Position numbers and translations under genes: made by a program. The notes under the pieces are model-generated. The model did no database searches. It saw only the letters and a list, made by a program, of their open reading frames with translations, and had not been told where the DNA came from. Of a stretch of 33,984 nt of DNA, positions 15,387-23,665 are shown in pieces. Source of the stretch: Planctomycetota bacterium (GTDB taxonomy: Bacteria; Planctomycetota; UBA1135; UBA2386). The first letter of the stretch is position 1, and every line of letters begins with the position of its first letter. The DNA lies in NCBI GenBank assembly GCA_020848735.1, contig JADLHO010000254.1, forward strand, positions 1 through 33,984, given 5' to 3'.

Positions 15387-16487
15387 TCAGCTCCGCATGC
15401 CGGCGAAGAACACGCTGCCGAAGGCGCCGAAGACGATCGTCGGCAGCCAGGCGGCGAGGACGGGATGGAGGGTCGCGAGACCCAGGCTCTGGCAGGACAG
15501 GTCGGTGACGAGGTAGAGGCCGCAGACGAGCACGGCGAAGACGACGCGCTCGATGCGGCGGCCGCGCTCGTAGCTGATCGCGAACGGCAGGGCCAGGAGG
15601 AGGAGGACGAGGTTCGCCAGCGGGAAGGTGAGATGGGCGTGGAAGGCCATCACGAGGTCGCGGCGACCGGGGCGCAATGCGCGCAGGTCGAGCAGCTCGC
15701 TGTACGAGAGCTGGAGGGTCTCCTTGCCCTCCTTGCCGAGCCGCGTGATCAGGTCCGGCGTGGCCGAGGGCACGGCGAGCCAGGGCTGCGGGGTGCCGCG
15801 CCCGGGCACGAGGCGCTCGCCGTCCGTCAGGGCCCAGTCCTCGCGCGCGGGGTCCCAGACGGCCTCGCTCGCGACCACCGTCACGACGTCGTGAGGACCG
15901 CTGCCGCGGTCGACGAGGGTCACGCCGCTCATGCGACGCGCCGCGTGGTCGTAGCGCGTCACGAGCAGGGTCTGGTCGACGCCCCCCTCGCGCACCTTGA
16001 GGACGACGTTCTTGCTCTGCTCCACCGACTCGTCGGCGTCGAGCCGCTTGCTCATCGCCGTCCAGGTCTCGTTGGTCGCCGGGATCACCCACTCCCAGCA
16101 GGCGGCCATGAGGAGCGCGCTGGTCACCGCGACCGCGAGCACCGGCCGCAGGACCCGCAGGATCGATCGCCCGCAGAAGAGCATCGGGGCGATCTCGTTC
16201 GTCGAGAAGAAGGCCGAGACGGTGAACATCGCCGCGATCACCGTCACGAAGGGTGCGACCATCACGAAGGTCAACGGCACCGACAACGCGTAGAACGCCG
16301 CGAGGTCGACGAGCAGTTCGAGGGTCCCCGCGCCGCGCTCGTCGGCACCGCGGAGATAGCCGCCGAGGTGCAGGAGCAGGTCGATGAGCGAGACCAGCAG
16401 CACCATGAACAGGAGCGCCGCGAGCCACGCGCCCGCGACGCTGCGGCCCAGGTAACGGTCGAGGCGATCGCCGAAGAGAGCTCCCAT
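15387..16487 (-). CDS. lptG: LPS export permease LptG (LptF/LptG, YjgP/YjgQ family)
   Basis: The product has 366 residues, the usual size. LptF and LptG form the membrane part of the LptB2FG transporter. It extracts lipopolysaccharide from the cytoplasmic membrane and pushes it toward the outer membrane. N-terminal helices (about 15-40, 62-85, 98-118 with NEIAPMLFCGRS) precede a periplasmic beta-jellyroll (about 135-265). Three more helices end the protein (about 285-360), containing FPLANLVLLLLALPFAISYERG, the most typical segment of the family. The gene starts nine bases after the lptF stop. LptB, LptC and LptA are not in the window. Confidence 0.9.
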   Translation of the reverse strand: MGALFGDRLDRYLGRSVAGAWLAALLFMVLLVSLIDLLLHLGGYLRGADERGAGTLELLVDLAAFYALSVPLTFVMVAPFVTVIAAMFTVSAFFSTNEIAPMLFCGRSILRVLRPVLAVAVTSALLMAACWEWVIPATNETWTAMSKRLDADESVEQSKNVVLKVREGGVDQTLLVTRYDHAARRMSGVTLVDRGSGPHDVVTVVASEAVWDPAREDWALTDGERLVPGRGTPQPWLAVPSATPDLITRLGKEGKETLQLSYSELLDLRALRPGRRDLVMAFHAHLTFPLANLVLLLLALPFAISYERGRRIERVVFAVLVCGLYLVTDLSCQSLGLATLHPVLAAWLPTIVFGAFGSVFFAGMRS

Positions 16488-16496
16488 CGGTGGGCG

Positions 16497-17564
16497 TCAG
16501 ACGCGCAGCAGACGCCAGCAGAAGGGGATGCCGCACAGCGCGAGCACGACGGCGGCGGTGTAGGCGAAGAGCGGCTGGTCGGTGGCGCGCACGATCTCGG
16601 TCCCGAGGAAGTCGGCGAAGTAGAACAGGCAGAGGGGCACGAGCGAGAAGACGAGCGCCGTCACGCGACCGCGGTCGCGCGACATCACGCCGATGCAGAA
16701 GCCGATCGGCGCGAGCAGCGCGGGCAGGAGTCCGAAGCAGGTGCGCCGTGCGACCGTGTACTCCGCGGTGATCGGCCGCGGATGCACGCCGCGGTAGACC
16801 TCGGAGAGGAGCTGGTCGCTGGTCTGGTCGCGCTCGTCCTCCTTGCGCAGCTCCTCGTCGGCGACGATCGAGCGCAGGCTCACGCTGATGCGGAGGAACT
16901 CGGGCAGCGAGGCCTCGACGGTCGTGCCGCGCGCGTTGCGCAGCACGAGCGTCAGGATGTCGTCGCCGCTGTCCTCGATCCACGCCTCGTCGGCGAGGAA
17001 CACGCCGGCGCTGAGCGGGCCGAATTCCGCCTGCTTGCGGAGCACGCGGATGATGACGTCGTGCCAGTGCTTGTCCTGGGTCTTGCGGTCCCAGGTCATC
17101 AGCAGGTTCCCGGTCTCGAAGCGGTCCGTCATCATCCCGGTCGTCGTCATGAGGCGGCGGATGCGGTCCGCCACGACCCGGAACTTGCGGAAGTGGAACT
17201 CCGGCGCGATCTGGTGGAAGACCTGCATCGCGAACAGGCTGACGACGATGCCGAGCAGCATCGCCGGCACGAGCGCGGTCCGCGGGCTGATGCCCGCCGC
17301 GCGGATCGCCGTGATCTCGCGATCGCGCGAGGCGCGCGCGAAGGTCAGGACCGTCGCGAAGAGGAGCGCGATCGGCATCAGGTGCTGGAGGCTGTCGGCG
17401 GCCATGTAGACCGTGATCTCCGCCGCCGCCGCGAAGCCGAAGCCCTGGGCCCGGGTGAGGCCGCGGTAGACGAACGAGACCAGCACGACGCCGAAGAGCA
17501 CGACCGTCGAGATGAGCGCGTTGGCCGCCAGCTCCCTCAGGTAGTATCGATGCAGCTTCTTCAT
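16497..17564 (-). CDS. lptF: LPS export permease LptF (LptF/LptG, YjgP/YjgQ family)
   Basis: The product has 355 residues from ATG 17564 (MKKLHRYYLREL), a typical opening for the family. It has the same layout as LptG: N-terminal helices (about 15-35, 50-75 and, after the REITAIRAAGISP loop, 95-115), a periplasmic domain, then C-terminal helices from about 270. The loop after helix 2, DREITAIRAAGI, is the coupling region that contacts the LptB ATPase in the family. The assignment of F versus G follows gene order and is less certain than the family. It is divergent from the kinase gene with 81 bases between starts. A shared promoter region could control both arms of the envelope locus. Confidence 0.88.
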   Translation of the reverse strand: MKKLHRYYLRELAANALISTVVLFGVVLVSFVYRGLTRAQGFGFAAAAEITVYMAADSLQHLMPIALLFATVLTFARASRDREITAIRAAGISPRTALVPAMLLGIVVSLFAMQVFHQIAPEFHFRKFRVVADRIRRLMTTTGMMTDRFETGNLLMTWDRKTQDKHWHDVIIRVLRKQAEFGPLSAGVFLADEAWIEDSGDDILTLVLRNARGTTVEASLPEFLRISVSLRSIVADEELRKEDERDQTSDQLLSEVYRGVHPRPITAEYTVARRTCFGLLPALLAPIGFCIGVMSRDRGRVTALVFSLVPLCLFYFADFLGTEIVRATDQPLFAYTAAVVLALCGIPFCWRLLRV

Positions 17565-17645
17565 GCCGTCGTGAGCGCTCCACCGAACCCAAGACCAGCG
17601 ACCGCCTCGGCGCCGCCACCCGCTCGGTTCGTGGAGCGCGCCATC

Positions 17646-19139
17646 ATGACGAGCGCCGCAGCGGAGCGCGACAGCCCGCACGGCACGGCGCTCCTCGCCC
17701 GCGGACTCGCCGACACGCTCGGCGCCTGGCTCGCCACCTGCGCGCTGCCGGTGCCGAACGGCTTCGCGATCGTCAAGTCCTCGACGGTGCGCCACGTGAG
17801 CGCGGGCGAGCTCGCGCCCGGCCTCGCGGTCCACTTCAAGGTGCATCGCGCCGCGACGCTCGCGGACCGCGCCCGTGATCTGTGGCGCGGTGCCCGCGGC
17901 CGCGTCGAACTCGAACGCCTCGCCACCGCGCACGCGCGCGGCCTGCCCTGCGTCGAACCGCTCGCGGCCGGGCGCTTCGAGGGTCCGAGCGGGCCGCGCT
18001 CCTTCGTGCTCACGCGCAGCGTGCCGGGTGCGGTCCCCTTGCCGCGGGGTCCGCTCGATCCGGCGAGCGCCGCAGCCGCCGGCGCGCTGCTGCGCGCCGC
18101 CCACGACGCCGGGCTCCGGGCACGCGACCTGCATCCCGGCAACGTGCTCCGCGATCGCAGCGGCGCGCTGCTGCTCTGCGACCTGACGAGCGCGAGCTTC
18201 ACCGAGTCGCTCGAGCTCCGCGCCCGCGCGCAGGGCCTCGCGTTCTTCTGTCAGGACCTCGACGGCAGCGTCCTCGACCCCGCCGCGGCCCCGCTGCTCG
18301 CCGCCTACGCGGCCTCGCCGGAGCTCGTGCGGCTCGCGATGCAATGCGGCCGTCGCCTGCGCATGCGGGCGCTCGCCGCGTTCGGGCGGCGCGCCACGCG
18401 GACCTGTCGCCACACGCGCGAGCTGCGCGAGGCCGACGACGTGCGCTGGTACTTCGCGACCGAGACCGCGGAGCTGCACGCGGCCGCGCGCGACGCCGCG
18501 CTCGCGACGCCGCCGGCGAACCCGGTGAAGTCCGGCCGACGCGGCGCGGTGTGGTTCGACGGGGCGCTCGTCGTGAAACGCCGCGCCACCGCGGCCGCGC
18601 GGCGCCTCCACCAGGCGAGCTACCGCCTGCGCTTCGCGGGCGTCGCCGCGCCGGCGCCGGTCGCGCTGCGCATCCATCACGGCGTCGGTCTCGTGTTCAC
18701 GGCGCGCGTCGCGCGTCCCGATCTGCACGCCGAGTTGCAGGCGGGCGCGCTCGACACCGCCGCCCAGCTCGACGCCGCACGCGCCCTCGGGCGCAGCGTC
18801 GGGCGCCTGCATGCGCACGGCCTGCGCAACCGCGACCTCAAGTTCGAGAACCTCGTACGCGATCCCGCGCGCGGCGAGGTCCTGATGGTCGACCTCGACG
18901 GCGTGCGCGCGAAGTCCCCCGCCGACGGTCGTGGTCAGGCCGCCGACCTCGGCCGCCTGCTCGCCGCGCTCGTCGACCATCGGCTGCCCGCGCAGGCGCG
19001 CGTGGTCGTGAGCTTCTGGCGCAGCTATCTTGCGGCGCGACGTTGTCTCCGCTCGACCCAAGCGACCGATCTCCGGCGGCGTACCGCGGCGCGCGCGCGC
19101 GCGTGGGCACGCACGCACACGGCGACCACCGTCCGCTGA
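17646..19139 (+). CDS. Tandem two-domain LPS-kinase-like protein (WaaP/KdkA/InaA type)
   Basis: The product has 497 residues holding two complete small-kinase folds in a row. In domain 1 the nucleotide lysine is probably Lys65 (HFKVHRA), the catalytic loop is RDLHPGN with Asp161 and Asn166, and the metal-binding aspartate is Asp179. In domain 2 they are Lys311 (VVKRR), NRDLKFEN with Asp397 and Asn402, and Asp416 (MVDLD). All key residues are kept in both halves, so both could be active. The HxD-type loops with HPGN and KFEN fit the Kdo/heptose kinase group acting on the LPS core. Family members usually have one kinase domain of about 240-260 residues. The 3' end overlaps the acyltransferase gene. 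The sugar substrates are not known. Confidence 0.8.
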   Translation: MTSAAAERDSPHGTALLARGLADTLGAWLATCALPVPNGFAIVKSSTVRHVSAGELAPGLAVHFKVHRAATLADRARDLWRGARGRVELERLATAHARGLPCVEPLAAGRFEGPSGPRSFVLTRSVPGAVPLPRGPLDPASAAAAGALLRAAHDAGLRARDLHPGNVLRDRSGALLLCDLTSASFTESLELRARAQGLAFFCQDLDGSVLDPAAAPLLAAYAASPELVRLAMQCGRRLRMRALAAFGRRATRTCRHTRELREADDVRWYFATETAELHAAARDAALATPPANPVKSGRRGAVWFDGALVVKRRATAAARRLHQASYRLRFAGVAAPAPVALRIHHGVGLVFTARVARPDLHAELQAGALDTAAQLDAARALGRSVGRLHAHGLRNRDLKFENLVRDPARGEVLMVDLDGVRAKSPADGRGQAADLGRLLAALVDHRLPAQARVVVSFWRSYLAARRCLRSTQATDLRRRTAARARAWARTHTATTVR

Positions 19140-20104
19140 CGTGGCGGCGGCGCATCCGCCTCGCGCGCCGCTTCCTCACGTATGCGCTCGCGATCGCCCC
19201 GCTGCTGGGGCTCCTGCGGGTCCTGCCAGGACCCGTGCTGCGCGCGTTCCTGGTGGTGGTCGTCGAACCCGTGTTCTGGCTCGCGACGCGCGGCGCATCC
19301 CGTCGCCACCTCGCGCACGCCTTCGGGGACGCGCTGCCGGACGCGGAACGCCGGCGCATCGCCCGCGCCGTCGCGCGGAACTTCGTGCGCGGGGCCGGCG
19401 AGCTCGTCGAACTCCTGCGCCACGGCGCGGGCCCGTTCCTCGAGAGGATCGACGACCGCGAGGCGCGCGCGCTCGCGGAACGCCTCCGCGGCGACGGATC
19501 GCGCGGCTTCGTCGCGATCACCGCACACCTCGGCAATTGGGAGCTGCTCGGCTCCTGGTTCGCCGCGGCCGGCATCGTCGACGAGATCGCCGCCGTCGCG
19601 ACCCGCCACAGCAATCCCTGGCTCGACCGCCGCATCGTCGCGTTCCGGGCGCGCCTCGGCCTCGCGACCTTCCACCGCGAGGAATCGAGTCGCGAACTCC
19701 TGCGCTACCTGAAGGACGGCCACGCGGTCGCGATCGTGCCCGACCAGGACGTGAAGAACGTCGGCGGCGTCTTCATCGAGTTCTTCGGCAAGCCGGCCTA
19801 CACCCCGACGGGCCCCGCACGTCTCGCGCTCGCCGCGCAGGTGCCGCTCGCCTGCGGCGTCCTCGTGCGCGTCGAGGGCGGTCGTTACCGCTTGCTGGTC
19901 TCCGAGCCGATCGAACCGGACAAGACCGCGCCGCGCGAGGCGGAGATCCTGCGCCTGACCAAGGCCTGGAGCGCGGAGATCGAACGCATGATCCGGGCCT
20001 GCCCGGAGCAATGGTGCTGGTTCCACGCGCGCTGGCGGACCACGCCGGAGCGGCTCGCGGCGCGCGGGCGGAAGCCGATGGGTGCGGGCGGGGATGCGGA
20101 TTGA
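19103..20104 (+). CDS. Lipid A biosynthesis lauroyl/myristoyl acyltransferase (LpxL/HtrB family)
   Basis: The product has 333 residues from GTG 19103, overlapping the kinase gene by 37 bases. The family adds secondary acyl chains to Kdo2-lipid A at the cytoplasmic membrane. An N-terminal amphipathic or membrane helix (about 23-52) precedes the catalytic H-x4-E motif, His142 to Glu147 in AHLGNWELLG. Further family features are VPDQDVKNVGGVFIEFFGKPA (a split motif near 212-232), PTGPARLAL just after it, and the closing PEQWCWFHARW. Length and motif order match LpxL. With lptFG and the kinase in the opposite arm, the context supports a lipid A or LPS pathway. Whether the acceptor is canonical Kdo2-lipid A cannot be told. 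Confidence 0.9.
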   Translation: MGTHAHGDHRPLTWRRRIRLARRFLTYALAIAPLLGLLRVLPGPVLRAFLVVVVEPVFWLATRGASRRHLAHAFGDALPDAERRRIARAVARNFVRGAGELVELLRHGAGPFLERIDDREARALAERLRGDGSRGFVAITAHLGNWELLGSWFAAAGIVDEIAAVATRHSNPWLDRRIVAFRARLGLATFHREESSRELLRYLKDGHAVAIVPDQDVKNVGGVFIEFFGKPAYTPTGPARLALAAQVPLACGVLVRVEGGRYRLLVSEPIEPDKTAPREAEILRLTKAWSAEIERMIRACPEQWCWFHARWRTTPERLAARGRKPMGAGGDAD

Positions 20105-20142
20105 CGGCCGCCGCGCCTTCGGCGGCGGAATTGCGGCGGCCG
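20105..20142 (+). terminator. Long GC hairpin after the acyltransferase gene
   Basis: CGGCCGCCGC (20105-20114) and GCGGCGGCCG (20133-20142) are perfect complements, starting at the base after the stop. The 18-base loop contains GCGGCGG-type sequence that could form an alternative inner stem (CCGCCG with CGGCGG). A terminator role is likely from position; no T-run is present. Confidence 0.45.
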
Positions 20143-20175
20143 CGTGACCTGGGCGCTGGGCCTTGCCTTCCCCCG

Positions 20176-20205
20176 CCCGTGACGGCACGTGACGGCCCGT
20201 GACGC
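20176..20205 (+). repeat. Three tandem 10-base repeats with core CGTGACG
   Basis: CCCGTGACGG, CACGTGACGG and CCCGTGACGC follow each other without gaps. This places one core per helical turn on the same DNA face, about 138 bases upstream of the next start at 20343. The arrangement suits a cooperative DNA-binding protein, or may be a chance expansion. The remainder of 20206-20342 shows no further structure. Confidence 0.6.
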
Positions 20206-20342
20206 GGAGCGCATACCGATTGCGCCCGGAGGATCGCGCGGCGATGCCCGCGTGGGGAAGCCAATGCGTCCTTGCGGAGAGCGGTCTGCACCGCCAGGAT
20301 CCCGGCTCGTTCGGTCCATTGTCCAATCCAGCGCGCCGTGCG

Positions 20343-21095
20343 ATGAAGACCTGCCCCGATTGCGCCGAGTCCATCCAGGACGCCGCCCGCAAGTGTCGCT
20401 TCTGCGGCTATCGCTTCGACGCTGAAGCCGCCGCGCCCGCAGTCGTGCCCTTCGAATCCCCGACGAGCCCGGACAGCGGCATTGCGGACCCGATCTCGGC
20501 CCCACCTCAACCCTCGCCCGCCGTCGCCGGCGCCGGCGCCATCTCGAGCGGCCCACCGTGGGCCCTCGTGGCGGCGGGCGGCGCCTGCGTCGCGGTCGGC
20601 ATGCTCACCAGTTCGTGGGTCGCGCTCTTCGGGCCGGGCAGCCACGGGACGACGATCGCGTTGATCGTCGTCGGCGCCATGCTCTTGGCGGGTCTCCTCC
20701 TGCTGGTCGGTTGGACATGGCTCGGAACGCGCGGACTGAGCGGCATGGCGGGAGCGCTCGGCGGCCTGTGTCTGTTCCTCGGCTATGGCATTGCGGTCGT
20801 CTCACGCCTCAGTGGTTTCGACGACCAGCAGATCCTCGGCCTCATCGGGACGGCGGGCCTCCTGGCGTGTCTGTGCTTCCACCAGATCGAGCTGGAGGCC
20901 CGTGATCTCGACGGCGCGCGCCTGGCCGCGATCGTCGGCGCGATCGGGATGGGAGCCGAGCTGATTCCCTGGTTGAAGCGCTTCGACAACATCCCCGAGT
21001 TCGTCTGGATCGCCTTCGCCACGCTCGGCTTCGCCGGCACGTCGCTCTTCGGCATCGCGCTCGCGGTCGGCGCCCTGCGCGAATCCCGGCAATAG
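20343..21095 (+). CDS. Zinc-ribbon membrane protein
   Basis: The product has 250 residues. ATG 20343 was chosen because it puts a zinc ribbon at the very N-terminus: Cys4-x2-Cys7 and Cys18-x2-Cys21 in the MKTCPDC and KCRFCGYRF segments. A Pro/Ala/Ser-rich linker to about residue 70 is followed by about six hydrophobic helices (about 78-98, 104-125, 132-152, 160-180, 195-213, 220-245). Such proteins often have the ribbon in the cytoplasm and are of unknown function; a sensing or assembly role is possible. It is convergent with the FHA gene, ten bases apart. No operon partner is evident on the same strand. Confidence 0.75.
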   Translation: MKTCPDCAESIQDAARKCRFCGYRFDAEAAAPAVVPFESPTSPDSGIADPISAPPQPSPAVAGAGAISSGPPWALVAAGGACVAVGMLTSSWVALFGPGSHGTTIALIVVGAMLLAGLLLLVGWTWLGTRGLSGMAGALGGLCLFLGYGIAVVSRLSGFDDQQILGLIGTAGLLACLCFHQIELEARDLDGARLAAIVGAIGMGAELIPWLKRFDNIPEFVWIAFATLGFAGTSLFGIALAVGALRESRQ

Positions 21096-21105
21096 GGCGT
21101 CGCTC

Positions 21106-22395
21106 TCAGCCGCGCAGCGCCGCGAGCCTCGCGGCCGCATCGCCCAGCCACTCCGCCGGGACATAGCCACCCTCGACGAGCGTCGCGAGCTCCTCGCGCG
21201 CGCGCTCGCGCTGGCCGTCTTGGATCATGCGCTCGATCGTGGCCCGACGACCGGCGACCCAGACCGGTCCCTCCTCCCGCCAGGCCGCGAGGAGTTCGCG
21301 CACGCGCCGTCGCTCGGCTTCGGGCGCCGCGGCACCCGCGCCGCCGAGCCAGGTCTCGAGGATCGCGATGGCCTCGACGTAGCGGCGGATCTCGAAGCGC
21401 AGGCGCCGCTCGGCGGCGAAGAGCACGTCCTCGACCTGGTCCGGCTCACCGAGCGCCGCGGCGGGACCGTGGGTCGCGAGCCAGGCGTCGACCTCGTCCT
21501 TCATCGCGGCAACCTCGGCGGATCGCGCCGCGAGATCGCTGTGGTTGCGGAGCCACGCCGTCGCGAGACGGTGCAGCTCGCGCGCCGCCGGGCGATGCGG
21601 CCCTTTCGCGAGATGGAACGCGATGACGCGCGCGAGCTCATCGCGGTCGATCTGCGCGCGGCGGATCGCGGGCCGGTCGAGGGCGCGTTCCATCGCGGCG
21701 CGGATCGTGCGCCGCAGTTCCTCGATGCGCGGCCGCAGCGGGTCCGCGGGGAAGCGCTCCTCGGCGAGGGCGAGCGTCGCGAGGGCGCCTTCGTGATCGA
21801 GGGAGCGATGCTGGCTCTCCGCGAGATGCACGAGGTCGGCGGCGTTCGGCTCGCGCGGCGCGTTCACGACGCTGCGGACGTAGAGCAGCGCGACCACGCC
21901 GCCGACGAGGAGCAGGTTCCACCAGGGCCAACGCGGCGCCGCCGGGCGCGCGCGGGCACGCGCGGCCAGCGTGGTGTCGCGCGGCGCGGAGCCATGCGCG
22001 GCCTGCGACCCCGCGCGGGGCTTCGCGCGCGGCGGCGCGACGGCGGCGATCGGGCCGATCTTGAGATCGAGACCGTCCGTCACCGGCTCGGGCTCGACCG
22101 GCCAGGGCTTGCCCTCCTCGCGGAACGCGATCGTCACGCCACCCACCGCGAGACGGTCGCCGTGTCGCAGCTCGCGCTGCTTCGTCGCCACGCCGTTCAC
22201 CACGAGGCGCGCGCCCTCACGGTCGGGTCGCACGCGGTAGCCGAGCTCGCCGCGCGTGACGCGCAGCTCATGGGGACCGACGCCGCGCTCGAGGACGCGC
22301 AGGCGATCGCCATCGCCGCAGCCGATGGTGAACTCGTCGTCGAGCAGCTCGAAGACCTGGCACCGCTCGCCCCTGCGGATCTCCAGGATGTCCAT
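21106..22395 (-). CDS. FHA-domain membrane protein with helical C-terminal domain
   Basis: The product has 429 residues from ATG 22395; a GTG at 22422 would add nine. The N-terminal FHA-like domain (about 1-95) has the strand pattern and the LVVNGVATKQRELRHGDRL segment. It lacks the usual GR and SxxH phosphopeptide residues, having FTIGCGDGDRL and GVGPHEL in their place. Phosphothreonine binding is therefore doubtful. A linker rich in Ala, Pro and Arg is followed by one membrane helix (about 158-174, WWNLLLVGGVVALLYVR). The rest is helical and charged, with TPR-like helix pairs (HEGALATLALAEERFPADP). It would span the membrane with the FHA part in the cytoplasm. The gene is divergent from the MFS gene. 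Function unknown. Confidence 0.75.
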   Translation of the reverse strand: MDILEIRRGERCQVFELLDDEFTIGCGDGDRLRVLERGVGPHELRVTRGELGYRVRPDREGARLVVNGVATKQRELRHGDRLAVGGVTIAFREEGKPWPVEPEPVTDGLDLKIGPIAAVAPPRAKPRAGSQAAHGSAPRDTTLAARARARPAAPRWPWWNLLLVGGVVALLYVRSVVNAPREPNAADLVHLAESQHRSLDHEGALATLALAEERFPADPLRPRIEELRRTIRAAMERALDRPAIRRAQIDRDELARVIAFHLAKGPHRPAARELHRLATAWLRNHSDLAARSAEVAAMKDEVDAWLATHGPAAALGEPDQVEDVLFAAERRLRFEIRRYVEAIAILETWLGGAGAAAPEAERRRVRELLAAWREEGPVWVAGRRATIERMIQDGQRERAREELATLVEGGYVPAEWLGDAAARLAALRG

Positions 22396-22472
22396 GCGGC
22401 CGCGGACGATAGCGCGGCTCACGGCCCGACGCGACGTGCGCCCGCGAGCGCGCGGGCTACTGTGCCGCGCCC

Positions 22473-23657
22473 ATGAGCGATGCGCAGCACGACGGCGCGG
22501 GTGTGCAGGCGACGCCGGCCAATGCGCCCCGCCTCGCGCGCAACGTCCTGGTGCTCGGTGTCGTGAGCCTGCTCACCGACATCGGCAGCGAGATGGTCTT
22601 CCCGCTGCTGCCCGTGTTCCTCGTCACCACGCTCGGCGGCGGTGCCCTCGCGCTCGCCTGGATCGAGGGCCTCGCGGACGCGGTTGCGGCGCTCGTGCGA
22701 TTCTGGGCCGGACGCCTCGCGGATCGCGACGGACGCTGCCGGCCGCTCATCGTCGCCGGCTACGCGATCGCGACCGTGATGCGACCGCTGATCGCGCTCG
22801 CGCAGGCGCCCTGGCACGTCGCGACGGCGCGCGCCCTCGACCGCGTCGGCAAGGGGCTGCGCAGCACGCCCCGCGACGCGCTGCTCGCGAGCTCCGTCCC
22901 GCCGGAACGCCGCGCGGCGGCCTTCGGCTTCCACCGCTCGATGGACCACCTCGGGGCCGCGATCGGGCCGCTCGTCGCGTTCCTGCTCCTGCAGTACGCG
23001 ACCGACGACGTCCGCACCGTCTTCTGGTGCGCGGCGATCCCGGGCGTGGCCGCGGTGTTCGTCGCCTGGGCCTTCGTGCGCGAGCTGCCCGCCGACGCCG
23101 AGCGCGCCGTCAAGCCGAAGCGCGCACGCGCGGCCGGCTCGCTGCGGGGCTTCCTCGTCCCCTTCGCGATCTTCCTGCTCGGCGCGGCCAGCGACGAGTT
23201 CCTGCTGCTGCGGGTCGGCGCGACCCGCGAGTCCTGGACCACGCTCCCGCTGCTGTGGATGGCCGTGCACGTCGTCCGCGCCGCGCTCGCCGCGCCCTGC
23301 GGCAGGCTCGCCGACCGCATCGGCACACGGCGCGTGCTCGCCCTGGGCTGGATCGCGCACGCGCTGGTGTTCGCCGGCTTCGCCGCGGTCGACGGTCAGC
23401 TCGGCCTGTACGCGCTGTTCCTGGCGCACGGTGCGCGCAGCGCCTTCACCGAGGGCGCCGAACGCGCGCTGGTCGCGGAGCTCGCGCCCGCCGGCACGCG
23501 CGGCTCGGCCTTCGCGTGGTACTACCTCCTGCTCGCCTTCGTCCCGCGGCTGCTCTTCGGCAGCGTCTGGGAGGCCTTCGGGGACGACGCGGCGTTCACC
23601 GTCGGGGCGCTGCTCGCGGGCCTCGCGGTGCTGCTGCTCGCGCTGCGACGCCGCTGA
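22473..23657 (+). CDS. Major facilitator superfamily permease
   Basis: The product has 394 residues with about 11-12 membrane helices. The MFS loop motif between helices 2 and 3 is RFWAGRLADRDGRCRP (about 76-91), with a second half-copy GRLADRIGTRRVL near 277. The helix 4-5 region has RALDRVGKGLRSTPRDALLA, a segment shared by a broad group of uncharacterised bacterial MFS exporters. Helix 1 starts VLVLGVVSLLTDIGSEMVFPLLP, also typical of that group. The transported compound cannot be told. The gene faces the ZIP transporter gene tail to tail, with eight bases between them. Confidence 0.88.
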   Translation: MSDAQHDGAGVQATPANAPRLARNVLVLGVVSLLTDIGSEMVFPLLPVFLVTTLGGGALALAWIEGLADAVAALVRFWAGRLADRDGRCRPLIVAGYAIATVMRPLIALAQAPWHVATARALDRVGKGLRSTPRDALLASSVPPERRAAAFGFHRSMDHLGAAIGPLVAFLLLQYATDDVRTVFWCAAIPGVAAVFVAWAFVRELPADAERAVKPKRARAAGSLRGFLVPFAIFLLGAASDEFLLLRVGATRESWTTLPLLWMAVHVVRAALAAPCGRLADRIGTRRVLALGWIAHALVFAGFAAVDGQLGLYALFLAHGARSAFTEGAERALVAELAPAGTRGSAFAWYYLLLAFVPRLLFGSVWEAFGDDAAFTVGALLAGLAVLLLALRRR

Positions 23658-23665
23658 GCGCGTGC

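Noticed and set aside
15465..17640. Plus-strand open frame continuing upstream of the tandem kinase gene
   Set aside because: It is antisense to lptG and lptF, which have recognisable membrane segments and family motifs. The kinase start at 17646 is supported by the divergent gap.
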